Shown: positions 25,182 to 33,620, counted from the first letter of the stretch. The stretch is 64,000 bases of DNA from Hyphomicrobiales bacterium (GCA_900473805.1 UCMS01000030.1:39054-103053); one strand, 5' to 3'. The notes: generated by a model from the sequence alone, not told the origin. Numbers and translations: made by a program.

Positions 25182-26243
25182 ATGCTGCGCTCGTTTTCCC
25201 GCGAAGCCGATCACCTGGTGCCCGCTGACGCCCTGCGCGTCGTCGCACCCGTTGCCGTCGCCACCGTCGATGGGGCCAATGCCCTGCCGGCACCGACCCC
25301 CGTCCGCCCCGTCTGGTTCGATCTCGTCAGCCCCGAGCTGCGCGAGACGAAAGAGGTCGAGGCGAGCCTCGGCATTGCCCTGCCGACCCGGGACGAGATG
25401 GAGGAGATCGAACTCTCCGCCCGGCTCTATCAGGAAGACGGCGCCGAGTTCATGACCATGACAGCGCTCGCCGGCCTCGATGGCGACGATCCGGTGAAGA
25501 CCCCTGTCACCTTCATCCTGAAGGGCGAGACCCTCGTCACCGTGCGCTATGCCGATCCCAAACCCTTTGCCGCCTTCCTTGCCCGCGCCCGGCGCGGCAA
25601 CGGCCTCGTCTGCTCGACCGGCGAAACGGTGATGCTCGGCCTGCTCGAAGCCATCATCGACCGCATGGCCGATGTCCTGGAACGCTGCGGCAACGAGATC
25701 GACGCCGTCTCCCGCGAGGTGTTCCGCACCCGCAAGACAAATGGCAAATTGGTGGGCAAGGCTGGCGACAAGGAAAAATCCTCGCGCGACCTCGAAGGCC
25801 TGATCGAGCAAATCGGCCGCAAGGGCGACCTGTTGACCGCGACCCGCGAAAGCCTGGTCTCTATCTCGCGCCTCGTCGCCTATCATGCAGCGCTCGAAGC
25901 CCCCTCGCGCAAGGTGGCCAAGGACACCCGGCAGCGCATCAAGCTCCTGCAGCGCGACGCGACTTCGCTCGGCGATCACGCCCAGTTCCTTCAGGGCAAG
26001 ATCAACTTCCTGCTCGATGCGACGCTGGGCCTGATCAATCTGGAGCAGAACCAGATCATCAAGATCTTCACCGTCGCCTCGGTCGCCTTCCTGCCGCCGA
26101 CGCTCGTCGCCTCGATCTACGGCATGAATTTTCAGTCCATGCCGGAACTCAACTGGGCGATCGGCTATCCGATGGCGCTCGCCTTCATGGTGCTCTCGGC
26201 CCTGCTGCCCTTCCTCTATTTCCGCCGGCGCGGCTGGCTGTGA
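25182..26243 (+). CDS. CorA-like magnesium/divalent cation transporter
   Basis: 353 aa. AAGGAG at 25170-25175 abuts an ATG at 25176, so the second ATG at 25182, six bases further, is the better start. A large soluble domain ends in a long helix (HAQFLQGKINFLLDATLGLINLEQNQIIKIFTV). It leads to the TM1 end with the selectivity motif YGMNF (G314-M315-N316), then TM2 and a basic C-terminus (RRRGWL). CorA forms pentameric Mg2+ channels. Monocistronic, convergent with the PNPOx/GAF operon. Confidence 0.9.
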   Translation: MLRSFSREADHLVPADALRVVAPVAVATVDGANALPAPTPVRPVWFDLVSPELRETKEVEASLGIALPTRDEMEEIELSARLYQEDGAEFMTMTALAGLDGDDPVKTPVTFILKGETLVTVRYADPKPFAAFLARARRGNGLVCSTGETVMLGLLEAIIDRMADVLERCGNEIDAVSREVFRTRKTNGKLVGKAGDKEKSSRDLEGLIEQIGRKGDLLTATRESLVSISRLVAYHAALEAPSRKVAKDTRQRIKLLQRDATSLGDHAQFLQGKINFLLDATLGLINLEQNQIIKIFTVASVAFLPPTLVASIYGMNFQSMPELNWAIGYPMALAFMVLSALLPFLYFRRRGWL

Positions 26244-26290
26244 GGGGCTGATACTCTCGGGCGCGGCGTCGGTCCGGCGCCGCCCCGCCT

Positions 26291-27625
26291 TTATTCCTCG
26301 ACGATCACGAGGTCCGGCTGGCCGTCGATCTCCAGCCGCAACCGTCCCCGTTCGGTGCTGGAAAGCCGGATCGGTCCGCCTTTTTCGGAAAGCCTGCGCC
26401 GCAGCAGGATCAGCCGTGTCTCCAGATTGTCCTTGAAGTCGGGCAGCATCAGGCTGCCCTCGCGGCGGATCTCGCGATTGAGGAAATCCTGCTTGCCGCT
26501 CTTCAGATATTCCTCGACCAGATGCTTCAACAGCCGCCCTGGCACGCCACGGATCAGATAGTCGTCGTCGAGGAACAGCGAACCGTCGCGCGGATAAAAG
26601 CGCAGCGCGAAGCGGGCCGCCGGTGAGACGGGCGCCGCGGGGCGGGAAGGCGCTGCCGCGCGCGGCTCCGGCCGTTCGCGCTCCTGTTCGGCCAGATGCA
26701 GCGCCTGGGCAAGCTGGGCGGCAATGATCGCCAGCGCCTGCTCGTCGCGATGGCGAAAGGCGAAACGCTCCTCGGATTCGGCAAACAGCACGCCCAGAAG
26801 CCGTCCCTGCACGAGAAGCGGCAGAGCAATCTGGCTGAACGGCAGATCGAGCGCCGGCAGCGGAATGCTCGCCGTCTGCTCCAGCCCCGCCATCGAGCGT
26901 ACGGCGTCGACATACCGTCGCCCGCGACTGAGATCGGTGATCCGCACCGTTTGCCGCGTTGCCGCGGCCGTCCCGATGATACCGTCGCCGAACGCCACTT
27001 CGGCGCCGAAGCCGAAACGCTCATAGCCGAGGCTTGCAATGGTGATCATCCGCTGTCCGCTCTCGTCCTGCACCAGCACCATGGCATGGCGAATGCCGAA
27101 GAGCCGGGCAAGCCCGTCCAGCGTGGTGTCGAGCAGGCTTTCCGGATCGCCCGCCTGGGTCAGCAGACGCGACAGCTGCGCCGTGGGCTCGATCAGATCG
27201 ACAGGTTCGGTGCGGGGCGCGGTCTCCAGCGGGTAGGGGGTCGGCACCGCCACGCAGTCGAGCACCCGGTAGATATCGGCGGCCCTCAGCCGCATGATCC
27301 CGGCCATGCCCTGTTCGAGAATGGAAAGATGCGCGGCGAGGCGGTCAAACAGCGCTCCCTCCGTCTCCGACCGATCGAAGATGAGGTCGAGAATATGCTG
27401 TGCGCCGGTCAGCCCATCCACCACCATCACCGTCGCCAGCCCGTTGGCAGCGACATTGCCGGCAGTCTTCGACAGGAACTGGTTGGACAGCGCCACATGG
27501 GTTTCGTCGACCATGTGCACATGGCTGAGATAGGAGATGTTCGGCAGGCCATCGGCATCGGTCGTGGCGATGACCGAGGGAATGACGCCCTCGAAACTGT
27601 CGCGAATTCGACTGAGCGGGATCAC
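26291..27625 (-). CDS. PNPOx-like/GAF fusion regulator or sensor
   Basis: 444 aa from GTG at 27625, which overlaps the stop of the upstream gene by 4 nt. The N-terminal ~130 residues are a pyridoxamine-oxidase-like flavin-binding split barrel (PSVIATTDADGLPNISYLSHVHMVDETHVALSNQF). The next ~160 are a GAF domain (LDGLARLFGIRHAMVLVQDESGQ ... LLGVLFAESEERF). The C-terminal ~100 residues (ARFALRFYPRDGSLFLDDDYLIRGVPGRLLKHLVEEYL) look like a winged-helix output domain. The whole suggests a redox- or flavin-linked sensor. The annotation of the last domain is inferred from pattern only. Confidence 0.8.
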   Translation of the reverse strand: MIPLSRIRDSFEGVIPSVIATTDADGLPNISYLSHVHMVDETHVALSNQFLSKTAGNVAANGLATVMVVDGLTGAQHILDLIFDRSETEGALFDRLAAHLSILEQGMAGIMRLRAADIYRVLDCVAVPTPYPLETAPRTEPVDLIEPTAQLSRLLTQAGDPESLLDTTLDGLARLFGIRHAMVLVQDESGQRMITIASLGYERFGFGAEVAFGDGIIGTAAATRQTVRITDLSRGRRYVDAVRSMAGLEQTASIPLPALDLPFSQIALPLLVQGRLLGVLFAESEERFAFRHRDEQALAIIAAQLAQALHLAEQERERPEPRAAAPSRPAAPVSPAARFALRFYPRDGSLFLDDDYLIRGVPGRLLKHLVEEYLKSGKQDFLNREIRREGSLMLPDFKDNLETRLILLRRRLSEKGGPIRLSSTERGRLRLEIDGQPDLVIVEE

Positions 27626-28104
27626 AGGACATCCTCCGCTGCCGCGGGAAACCGTCGTCCGGCCCCGGGGCCCGGTGTCTGCTCGAATATGTCGGTCGGC
27701 CGCAGCGCGATATGCCAGAGGTCGTGGTCGCTGAGCGTGCTCGACAGTTGCAGCCGGGTCACCCCCAACCGGTGCATCATCGACAGCTGCGCCTGCACAT
27801 AGTGCCGCCCCCAGGCCGCGGCTGTCCCGTCCGCCGGCCCGCTGTCGGTAATCACGCCCTTGATCTGGAACGAGCGGTAATTGTCCGGCTGCACGAAGGT
27901 GGTCGCGATCGGCCGGCCGGGCAGGGCCTCGGCCACCGCCAGCGGCCACTGGCTTTGCGACACCAGAACATGCACCAGCCCCGTGGCGCGGTCGTGCCGG
28001 GCGCCTGAACCACGCCCGATCATCGGCCGATGACCCGCGTCGCGGGTCGCCACAAGCATCATCACTTGCCCCTCGATAAAGGCCGCGACCTCGGCTGCCA
28101 GCAA
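27622..28104 (-). CDS. Pyridoxamine 5'-phosphate oxidase-like protein
   Basis: 160 aa starting at a TTG (28104) supported by AGGAGGAC seven bases upstream. It has the split-barrel PNPOx-like fold (EGQVMMLVATRDAGHRPMIGRGSGAR ... YRSFQIKGVITD). It is the promoter-proximal gene of a two-gene operon, coupled by GTGA overlap to the PNPOx/GAF fusion. Such proteins bind FMN, F420 or haem; the cofactor is unknown here. Confidence 0.85.
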   Translation of the reverse strand: MLAAEVAAFIEGQVMMLVATRDAGHRPMIGRGSGARHDRATGLVHVLVSQSQWPLAVAEALPGRPIATTFVQPDNYRSFQIKGVITDSGPADGTAAAWGRHYVQAQLSMMHRLGVTRLQLSSTLSDHDLWHIALRPTDIFEQTPGPGAGRRFPAAAEDVL

Positions 28105-28139
28105 TCCCCGTCCTCCTGAAATACAGCTGAAGATATGAG

Positions 28140-28187
28140 CTTAGGATAGTCTTAGCAATCGGCGCATGTCCTTAGGATGGATTTAGG
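28140..28187. promoter_or_regulatory. Phased CTTAGGAT repeats in a divergent promoter
   Basis: CTTAGGAT at 28140-28147 and 28171-28178, with the half-matches CTTAGCAA at 28151 and TTTAGGAA at 28182. Starts are 11, 20 and 11 bases apart, so all fall on nearly the same face of the helix. The block lies between the PNPOx operon and the hemerythrin/YceI genes, and may be an operator shared by both. Confidence 0.5.
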
Positions 28188-28269
28188 AAGCCCCTCTTTT
28201 CGCGCTGGTCTATGCCGCGCTCATTCGCGCCGGACGGGGGTTCGGCGGACAAACGAGAGGGACAAGACC

Positions 28270-28980
28270 ATGACACATGCGCATGCACCAATCACCGCCG
28301 TTCCGGATCTGAACGGCCGCTACGATCTCTACGGCGCCGTCCACAAGGGCCTGCGCAAGGCCGGCTGCGAACTTCTGGTTCGCCTCGGCGCGACCGATTT
28401 CGACCAGCCGGAAGACACGGAAGAGACGCTCGCCCTGCTACGAACCTATCTGATGCTGGCAGCCGCCCATGTCGGCCACGAGGACAGCCACATCCACGCG
28501 GCACTCGCCGCTCGCGGCGTGGCCACCGATACCGTCGACCACCAGCACGACGACCACCGCGAGGCCTTCGACCAGCTCGAAGCACTCGCCCGCGCCGTCG
28601 AAACGGCCTGGCCGCTGCATCGCCGCGCCACGGGCCGGAAGCTTTACCTCGCTTTCGCGGCCTACTTGGCGGAAGACCTTGCGCATATGCACGAGGAGGA
28701 AACAGTGACGGCGCGCGCACTGTGGAACCGCTTCACAGACGACGAACTCCTGGCGATCGAACTCAACATCGTCGCCTCGCTGTCGCCGGAAAAGAACATG
28801 GCCTTCATGCGCATCATGATCCCGGCGATGAACCCGCTGGAACGGGCGCAGATGCTCGGCGCCATGCAGAAGGGCGCGCCCCCGGAAATTTTCGATGCCG
28901 TGATCGAGTTTGCCGTCCGGCCCTCTCTCAACCCCAAAGCCTTCGGCGACCTCGCCGGCCGGCTGAAACTCGCCGCGTAA
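28270..28980 (+). CDS. Hemerythrin HHE domain-containing protein
   Basis: 236 aa from the ATG at 28270. The His/Asp/Glu-rich four-helix bundle carries HVGHEDSHIH, VDHQHDDHREAF and AHMHEEET, appropriate for a non-haem di-iron site. These proteins bind O2 or NO, or serve in iron/redox stress. The C-terminal ~80 residues (SPEKNMAFMRIMIPAMNPLERAQMLGAMQ) form a second helical part. It lies 11 nt before a yceI-type gene and divergent from a PNPOx/GAF operon. Confidence 0.88.
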   Translation: MTHAHAPITAVPDLNGRYDLYGAVHKGLRKAGCELLVRLGATDFDQPEDTEETLALLRTYLMLAAAHVGHEDSHIHAALAARGVATDTVDHQHDDHREAFDQLEALARAVETAWPLHRRATGRKLYLAFAAYLAEDLAHMHEEETVTARALWNRFTDDELLAIELNIVASLSPEKNMAFMRIMIPAMNPLERAQMLGAMQKGAPPEIFDAVIEFAVRPSLNPKAFGDLAGRLKLAA

Positions 28981-28991
28981 GGAGACGAACG

Positions 28992-29597
28992 ATGCAAAGG
29001 CTCGCACTTGCTTTTTTTCTTCTCGCCCCGGTTCCGCCTGTTCTGGCCGCCCCGGCCGCAACTGCACCGACCGGGGTCTATGTGACGGATCCTGCCCATA
29101 CCAGCCTCACCTGGAAGATCAGCCATTTTGGCCTTTCCAGCTACACCGCCCGCTTCACCGGGGTGGAGGCGCGCCTCGACTGGAACGCCGAGAAGCCGGA
29201 GACCTCTCACCTGACGGTGAGCGTCGATCCACTCTCGGTGAGGACTGACTTCCCGTTTCCGGACGTCGAGGATTTCGACGGCAAGATCGGTGGTGGCGCG
29301 GATTTCCTCGCCGCGAAACCGATCGCCTTCGAGGCCCGCGCCATCAAGGTCAGGGGAGAGGGACAGGCGACCGTGACCGGCGACCTCACCTTCCGGGGTG
29401 AGACCCATCCGGCAAGTCTCGTGGTGCACTTCAACGGCTCGGTCGCCGAACACCCGATGGACAAGAAACCCCGCCTCGGCTTTTCCGCCACCGGCGTGGT
29501 CCACCGCACCGACTGGGGCCTCGGCTTTGCGGTTCCCGCCCTCGGTGAGGACGTCGATCTCGTCATCGAGGCGGAATTCGTTCCGCCGAAGTCGTGA
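28992..29597 (+). CDS. YceI family periplasmic lipid-binding protein
   Basis: 201 aa with a signal peptide (MQRLALAFFLLAPVPPVLA, then AP). The lipocalin-like YceI barrel begins GVYVTDPAHTSLTWKISHFGLSSYTARF and contains VTGDLTFRGETHPASL. The family binds polyisoprenoids in the periplasm. GGAGACGAACG lies between the hemerythrin stop and this ATG, so the two are probably one operon. Confidence 0.93.
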   Translation: MQRLALAFFLLAPVPPVLAAPAATAPTGVYVTDPAHTSLTWKISHFGLSSYTARFTGVEARLDWNAEKPETSHLTVSVDPLSVRTDFPFPDVEDFDGKIGGGADFLAAKPIAFEARAIKVRGEGQATVTGDLTFRGETHPASLVVHFNGSVAEHPMDKKPRLGFSATGVVHRTDWGLGFAVPALGEDVDLVIEAEFVPPKS

Positions 29598-29639
29598 TTG
29601 TTCGAGGTGAGGGAAACGGGATTTGCAAAGATCCCCTCC

Positions 29640-29763
29640 CAAACCCTCCCCACAAGGGGGAGGGCTTAACCCGGCCGAGCCGTCTTGTGCGGGAAACGGG
29701 CGGTTTCCGCCTGGTCTTCTCCCCCCCCTTGTGGGGGAGATGGCCAGCAGGCCAGAGGGGGTC
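29640..29763. repeat. Intergenic palindromic repeat, family D copy 1
   Basis: Contains CCTCCCCACAAGGGGGAGG at its left and CTCCCCCCCTTGTGGGGGAG at its right, with GGCTTAACCCGGCCG and a GGCCAGCAGGCCAGAGGGGG tail. It closely resembles the copy at 45150-45275 and shares its right end with the copy at 63820-63995. Not coding. Confidence 0.8.
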
Positions 29764-29870
29764 TAGTTCCTAATCCGATTGTATGCTCCTGGTGGTGCAT
29801 ATGCCACGCAGTGAAAGAGGGATCACACCCGATGCCTCTCCCTCGTGTCGAAAGGGACAGGGCGCGAGCC

Positions 29871-30650
29871 TCACCCCCTGACCGCCACGACGAACAACCG
29901 CGGAAACGCCAGCAGCCGCCGCCCGTCCGCCATCGGCGGATAGGCGGCGTCGATGCGTTTCAGATAGGCGGCGCGAAACTGATCTCGCTGCTCGGGCGCG
30001 ACCGCCGCGAGATAAGGCCGAAGTCCCGTGCCTTCGACCCAGTCGACGATCGCCTGCGCATCCGCCATCGGATGGTAATAGACCGTGTGCCAGACCTCGA
30101 CCGACGCCGACACCCCCTGCAGCCTCTGCAGATAATCGGCCGGGGAGGGCAGCCTTGCGCGGCGGATGCGGCCGCCGGCAAACGCCGCAGACCACGGCCC
30201 GTCCGCCCCCGTCTCCTCCATCGCCACATGGCTCGGTTCCCCCAGATTGTCCGGCATCTGCACGGCGAGCACGCCGCCAGGGCTCAGGCATTCCATCAGC
30301 CGGGCCAAGGTCTCGAGATGATCGGGCAGCCACTGGAACACGGCATTGGCGTAGAGCAGGTCGATCGGCCCGTCCGGCCGCCAGCCGGCAATGTCCGCTT
30401 TGGTGAACGGGATGCCGGGCAGCCGCGCCCGGGCCTTCGCCAGCATGTCGTCGTCGCTGTCGAGCCCGCTCACCGCCTCCGCGCCAAAACGCTCCACCAG
30501 CAGTTCCGTCGAATTGCCCGGCCCGCAGCCGAGGTCGACAACCCGGCCGGCGCGATCGAGCGGCACCCGGGCGAGCAGATCCCGCGCCGGTCGTGTGCGC
30601 TCGTCCTCGAAAACGAGATACTGCTTTGCCGACCATGCGAGTTGGGTCAT
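29871..30650 (-). CDS. tam: Trans-aconitate 2-methyltransferase
   Basis: 259 aa class I SAM-dependent methyltransferase. Motif I is [15 protein letters not shown], followed by GLDSDDDML (motif II) and [15 protein letters not shown], the latter typical of Tam. The C-terminus ([31 protein letters not shown]) also matches the family, which methylates trans-aconitate, an inhibitor of aconitase. It overlaps the preceding dehalogenase gene by 4 nt (ATGA), so they form an operon. Confidence 0.9.
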   Translation of the reverse strand: MTQLAWSAKQYLVFEDERTRPARDLLARVPLDRAGRVVDLGCGPGNSTELLVERFGAEAVSGLDSDDDMLAKARARLPGIPFTKADIAGWRPDGPIDLLYANAVFQWLPDHLETLARLMECLSPGGVLAVQMPDNLGEPSHVAMEETGADGPWSAAFAGGRIRRARLPSPADYLQRLQGVSASVEVWHTVYYHPMADAQAIVDWVEGTGLRPYLAAVAPEQRDQFRAAYLKRIDAAYPPMADGRRLLAFPRLFVVAVRG

Positions 30651-31318
30651 GCCGTCAGGCCCTCCAATGTTGTGTAGACTGCGTCCGGCGCAAGATCCGG
30701 ATATTCGTCGGGCGCGCCGCTGCGGTTGATCCAGTGGCAGGTGAAGCCGAAGGCTTTCGCGCCGGCAATGTCCCAGCGGTTGGACGACTGGAAGGCGATC
30801 GCTGCGGGGGCGAGTTCCAGCGCCTCGGTCGCCATGGCATAGGCGGCCGGTGCCGTCTTGTAGACGTGCAGTGCATCGACGGAAAACACCGAGTCGATCA
30901 GCGGGCCGATGCCCGCCGCCGAGATCGCCTCGGTCAGCATGGCGGGCGTTCCGTTCGAGAGGATCGCGACCCGCGCGCCTGTCTGCTTCAGCGCGGCGAG
31001 CACCGCCGGCACCTCCGGAAAGCAGTCGAGGCGGCGGTAGGCCTCAAGCAGAGCGCCCTTCAGCCCCCGATCGACAGACGGGAACCGCGTGAAACAGAAG
31101 TCCAGCGCCGCCTCGGTCAACACGTCGAAATCGCGGTAGCGCCCGGCAAGGCTCCTGACCCAGGTATATTCGAGCTGTTTCACCCGCCACAGATCGGAAA
31201 AGGCCTGGTGCTGCGGCCCGATCGCGCCGGCATGGCGGTAAACCGCCGAATGTACGTCGAACAGCGTGCCATAGGCATCGAAGACGTAAGCTTCGAAACG
31301 CATCGTCTCGTCGGTCAT
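30647..31318 (-). CDS. Haloacid dehalogenase type II (HAD superfamily)
   Basis: 223 aa. Nucleophile D14 (FDAYGTLFD), SNG motif (ILSNGTP), K around residue 153 and [15 protein letters not shown] define the L-2-haloacid dehalogenase group. It hydrolyses short-chain 2-haloacids or related compounds through an Asp-ester intermediate. It is promoter-proximal to, and coupled with, tam. Confidence 0.88.
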   Translation of the reverse strand: MTDETMRFEAYVFDAYGTLFDVHSAVYRHAGAIGPQHQAFSDLWRVKQLEYTWVRSLAGRYRDFDVLTEAALDFCFTRFPSVDRGLKGALLEAYRRLDCFPEVPAVLAALKQTGARVAILSNGTPAMLTEAISAAGIGPLIDSVFSVDALHVYKTAPAAYAMATEALELAPAAIAFQSSNRWDIAGAKAFGFTCHWINRSGAPDEYPDLAPDAVYTTLEGLTA

Positions 31319-31364
31319 GGCGATCTCCTCCGCCGCGGGAGGGTAGGGCGCTGCAGCCCGCCGA

Positions 31365-31796
31365 TCAAGCCGGGCGCGGCTTGCCGCTCGCCTCGGAAAA
31401 CCGCCGCCGTGCCTGCTCGATTTCGTCCCGATGTTTCTCCGCCCAGACCCACACCCCGCAAAAGGCTTCCGACAGGCTGCTGCCGAGCGGCGTCAGCGCA
31501 TAGTCAACATGCGGCGGGATGACCGGATGCACCGTGCGCGTCACCAGCCCGTCCTCCTCCATGCGCCGCACGGTCTGGGTCAGCATCTTCTGGCTGATGC
31601 CGGACACGATCCGGCCGAGCTGGGTAAACCGCAGCGTGCCGTGCTCCTCCAGCGCTTCGAGCACCAGCATGGTCCAGCGGTCTGCCACCTTGCCGATGAT
31701 GTCCTGCACCAGCGCTTCCACGGCCGGATCGACGGTGTCCGGTGCGCCATCGGCCACGTTTTCAGCCCGCATGGCCGACCCGGATCCCTTGCTCAT
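31365..31796 (-). CDS. HxlR-type winged-helix transcriptional regulator
   Basis: 143 aa. The HxlR/DUF24 signature is present: IIGKVADRWTMLVLEALEEHGTLRFTQLGRIVSGISQKMLTQTVRRMEEDGLVTR. No conserved Cys is in the N-terminus, so the redox switch seen in some family members is not obvious. It is divergent from the SDR gene, with a 105-base shared promoter region, and most probably controls it. Confidence 0.9.
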   Translation of the reverse strand: MSKGSGSAMRAENVADGAPDTVDPAVEALVQDIIGKVADRWTMLVLEALEEHGTLRFTQLGRIVSGISQKMLTQTVRRMEEDGLVTRTVHPVIPPHVDYALTPLGSSLSEAFCGVWVWAEKHRDEIEQARRRFSEASGKPRPA

Positions 31797-31901
31797 CAGA
31801 CACTCTCCTTTTGGTGTGTATAAATCTTTCAGGTGCCTACTTCGTTTGAGAGAGTATGAGGCCTAGTTAGGAGAAGCACAACAGCAAAGAGGATCATTCC
31901 C

Positions 31902-32669
31902 ATGCAAATGACAGGCAACACCATCCTCATCACCGGCGGCGGCTCCGGCATCGGCGCGGCCCTTGCCCATCGTTTCCACGATCTCGGCAACACCGTCATC
32001 ATCGCCGGCCGCAGGCTCGAAAGCCTTCAGGCGACCATTGGCGACCGGCCGAACATGCACGCGCTCGCCCTCGACATCGAAGATCCCAAAGCCATCACCA
32101 CCTTTGCCGAAACGCTGGTCGACCGCTTCCCCGATGTGAACGTGCTGATCAACAATGCCGGTATCATGCGCTTCGAGCCGCTCGACCGTGCCCGTGATCT
32201 GACCGACGCCGAAGCGACCATCACCACCAACCTGCTTGGGCCCATCCGCCTGATCGACGCGCTCGTCGAGCACCTTTCGGCCAAGCCCAACGCGGCGATC
32301 GTCAACGTCTCCTCCGGTCTCGCCTTCGTGCCGCTGGTCGCCACCCCGACCTATTCGGCCACCAAGGCCGCGATCCACAGCTACACCCAGAGCCTGCGCG
32401 ACGCGCTTTCCAGCAAGATCGAGGTCATCGAACTTGCCCCGCCGGCGGTACAGACCGAACTCACCCCCGGCCAGTCCAGCCGCGAGGGCTATCTGCCGCT
32501 CAAGGATTTCATCGACGAGGTAATGGCGCTCTTCGCCAAGGACCCGACGCCCCCCGAAATCCTCGTCGAACGCGTCGGTTTCCTGCGCAACGCCGAAGCC
32601 GAAAACCGCTTCGACCAGACCTTTGCGGCGATCAACGAATTCGCCCGCAAGGCGCGCGAAGGGAAGTAG
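31902..32669 (+). CDS. Short-chain dehydrogenase/reductase, DltE-like
   Basis: 255 aa Rossmann-fold oxidoreductase: cofactor loop TGGGSGIG (11-18), NNAG (84-87), catalytic S137 or S138, Y151 and K155 (YSATK). AGR after the second strand suggests NADP(H) preference. It lies divergent from an HxlR regulator, a common pairing in quinone or aldehyde stress responses; the substrate is unknown. A GAGG ribosome-binding site precedes ATG 31902. Confidence 0.9.
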   Translation: MQMTGNTILITGGGSGIGAALAHRFHDLGNTVIIAGRRLESLQATIGDRPNMHALALDIEDPKAITTFAETLVDRFPDVNVLINNAGIMRFEPLDRARDLTDAEATITTNLLGPIRLIDALVEHLSAKPNAAIVNVSSGLAFVPLVATPTYSATKAAIHSYTQSLRDALSSKIEVIELAPPAVQTELTPGQSSREGYLPLKDFIDEVMALFAKDPTPPEILVERVGFLRNAEAENRFDQTFAAINEFARKAREGK

Positions 32670-32695
32670 AGGAGGGGGCGGTCCCCCGCAGCCAC

Positions 32696-32790
32696 CTCCT
32701 CTCCCCCTTGTGGGAGAGGTTACAAAATCGAAGCGTTAGGCGCGCGCAAGCCGCCTAACCTTCAGATTTTGTTGGTGAGGGGATCCGTGA
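32696..32790 (+). repeat. Palindromic element, family R copy A
   Basis: Begins CCTCTCCCCCTTGTGGGAGAGG, followed by a TACAAAATCGAAGCG left half, an internal AGGCG...CGCCT hairpin, TTCAGATTTTGTTGG, and ends GTGAGGGGATCCGTG. It is about 90% identical, in inverted orientation, to the copy at 33198-33291, and is also related to 33525-33611. Confidence 0.88.
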
Positions 32791-32804
32791 TGGGATCAAC
32801 ATCA

Positions 32805-33161
32805 TCACCCCCCGACATTGCGCAAAGCCGCCAGTATCCGCAAACAAACCCCGTCCAATCCCTCCAGCACCTCGTCGTTCCAGAAGCGCAGGACCTCGAA
32901 GCCGTCTTCTGCAAAGATCGCGTCCCGCCGAACGTCGCCGCTATTCTCGCTATGTTGCCCGCCGTCGACTTCAATGATCAGCCGTCGCTCGAAACACACG
33001 AAGTCGAGGATGTAACCCTTGAGCGGCACCTGCCGGCGAAACTTCGCCCCGCCGAGTTTGCGATCCTTCAACACCTGCCAAAGCACAGCCTCGGGCTCCG
33101 TCGGATCGACCCTCATCTTGCGGGCACGCACTCTCGCAATTGGCGGCGGCTGGTGGCGCAT
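32805..33161 (-). CDS. DUF559 (Vsr-like endonuclease fold) protein
   Basis: 118 aa from the ATG at 33161, immediately after GCGGAGGGACCCT. It has the DUF559 core related to very-short-patch-repair and restriction endonuclease folds: EAVLWQVLKDRKLGGAKFRRQVPLKGYILDFVCFERRLIIEVDGGQH, with E22, D52-type Asp in LDFVC and the VDGGQH triad as likely catalytic acids and His. The gene sits between inverted copies of a palindromic element (32696-32790 and 33198-33291), with its start facing one copy. Confidence 0.88.
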   Translation of the reverse strand: MRHQPPPIARVRARKMRVDPTEPEAVLWQVLKDRKLGGAKFRRQVPLKGYILDFVCFERRLIIEVDGGQHSENSGDVRRDAIFAEDGFEVLRFWNDEVLEGLDGVCLRILAALRNVGG

Positions 33162-33197
33162 AGGGTCCCTCCGCGATAAATTCCGTGCCCGCTGAAC

Positions 33198-33291
33198 CGA
33201 TCCCCTCACCAACAAAATCTGAAGTTTAGGCCGCTTGCGCTGGCCTAAGCCTTCGATTTTGTAACCTCTCCCACAGGGGGGAGAGGGGGAG
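33198..33291 (-). repeat. Palindromic element, family R copy B (inverted)
   Basis: Inverted relative to copies A and C. On the minus strand it reads through CTCCCCCCTGTGGGAGAGG, TTACAAAATCGAAGGCTTAG, CTTCAGATTTTGTTGG, GTGAGGGGATCGG. It forms the downstream boundary of the truncated antitoxin gene and supplies its stop codon (AAGGCTTAG). Confidence 0.88.
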
Positions 33292-33409
33292 CCGGCCGGC
33301 CTCGGCGCACTGGCGCCAAACTCAGCCTCTCAACCCATTGGGGATTGGACAAGTCGGGAGCCTCGTCCAGATCCTTCGGCAAAACAGGCCTTTGGTTTTT
33401 TGCGGTCAT
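33245..33409 (-). pseudogene. Truncated BrnA-like antitoxin gene
   Basis: The frame from ATG 33409 encodes MTAKNQRPVLPKDLDEAPDL ... WVERLSLAPVRRGRP, a phrase characteristic of the N-terminal half of BrnA/CopG-type antitoxins, which normally continues into a DNA-binding ribbon-helix-helix. Here the sequence enters palindromic copy B after GRP and stops 13 codons later. About 50 residues of the expected C-terminus are missing. No partner toxin gene is seen beside it. Confidence 0.6.
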
Positions 33410-33524
33410 CACCTGATCTGTTTCTAAAGGAAATACAGGTAGAGTTGCGTTGAATGAAAATACTATCATAACGCGTTCTTTCCGAGAAGATACGCGGATG
33501 TCGTGGCAGAGAATTGCCAGAATG

Positions 33525-33611
33525 CCTCTCCCCCTTGTGGAAGAGGTTCCAAATCGAAGGCTTAGCCCGATCAGGGCTAAACCTCAGATTTTGTGGGTGA
33601 GGGGATCCGTG
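33525..33611 (+). repeat. Palindromic element, family R copy C
   Basis: Same orientation as copy A: CCTCTCCCCCTTGTGGAAGAGG, CCAAATCGAAGGCTTAGCCC, hairpin to GGGCTAAACC, TCAGATTTTGTGGG, GTGAGGGGATCCGTGG. It ends 10 nt before the stop of the convergently placed ROK regulator gene and may act in 3'-end formation or mRNA stabilisation. Confidence 0.85.
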
Positions 33612-33620
33612 GCACTGGCA

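Noticed and set aside
29640..29763. Insertion-sequence ends
   Set aside because: The palindromes lack a transposase gene and flanking duplications that I can see; they fit intergenic mosaic repeats better.
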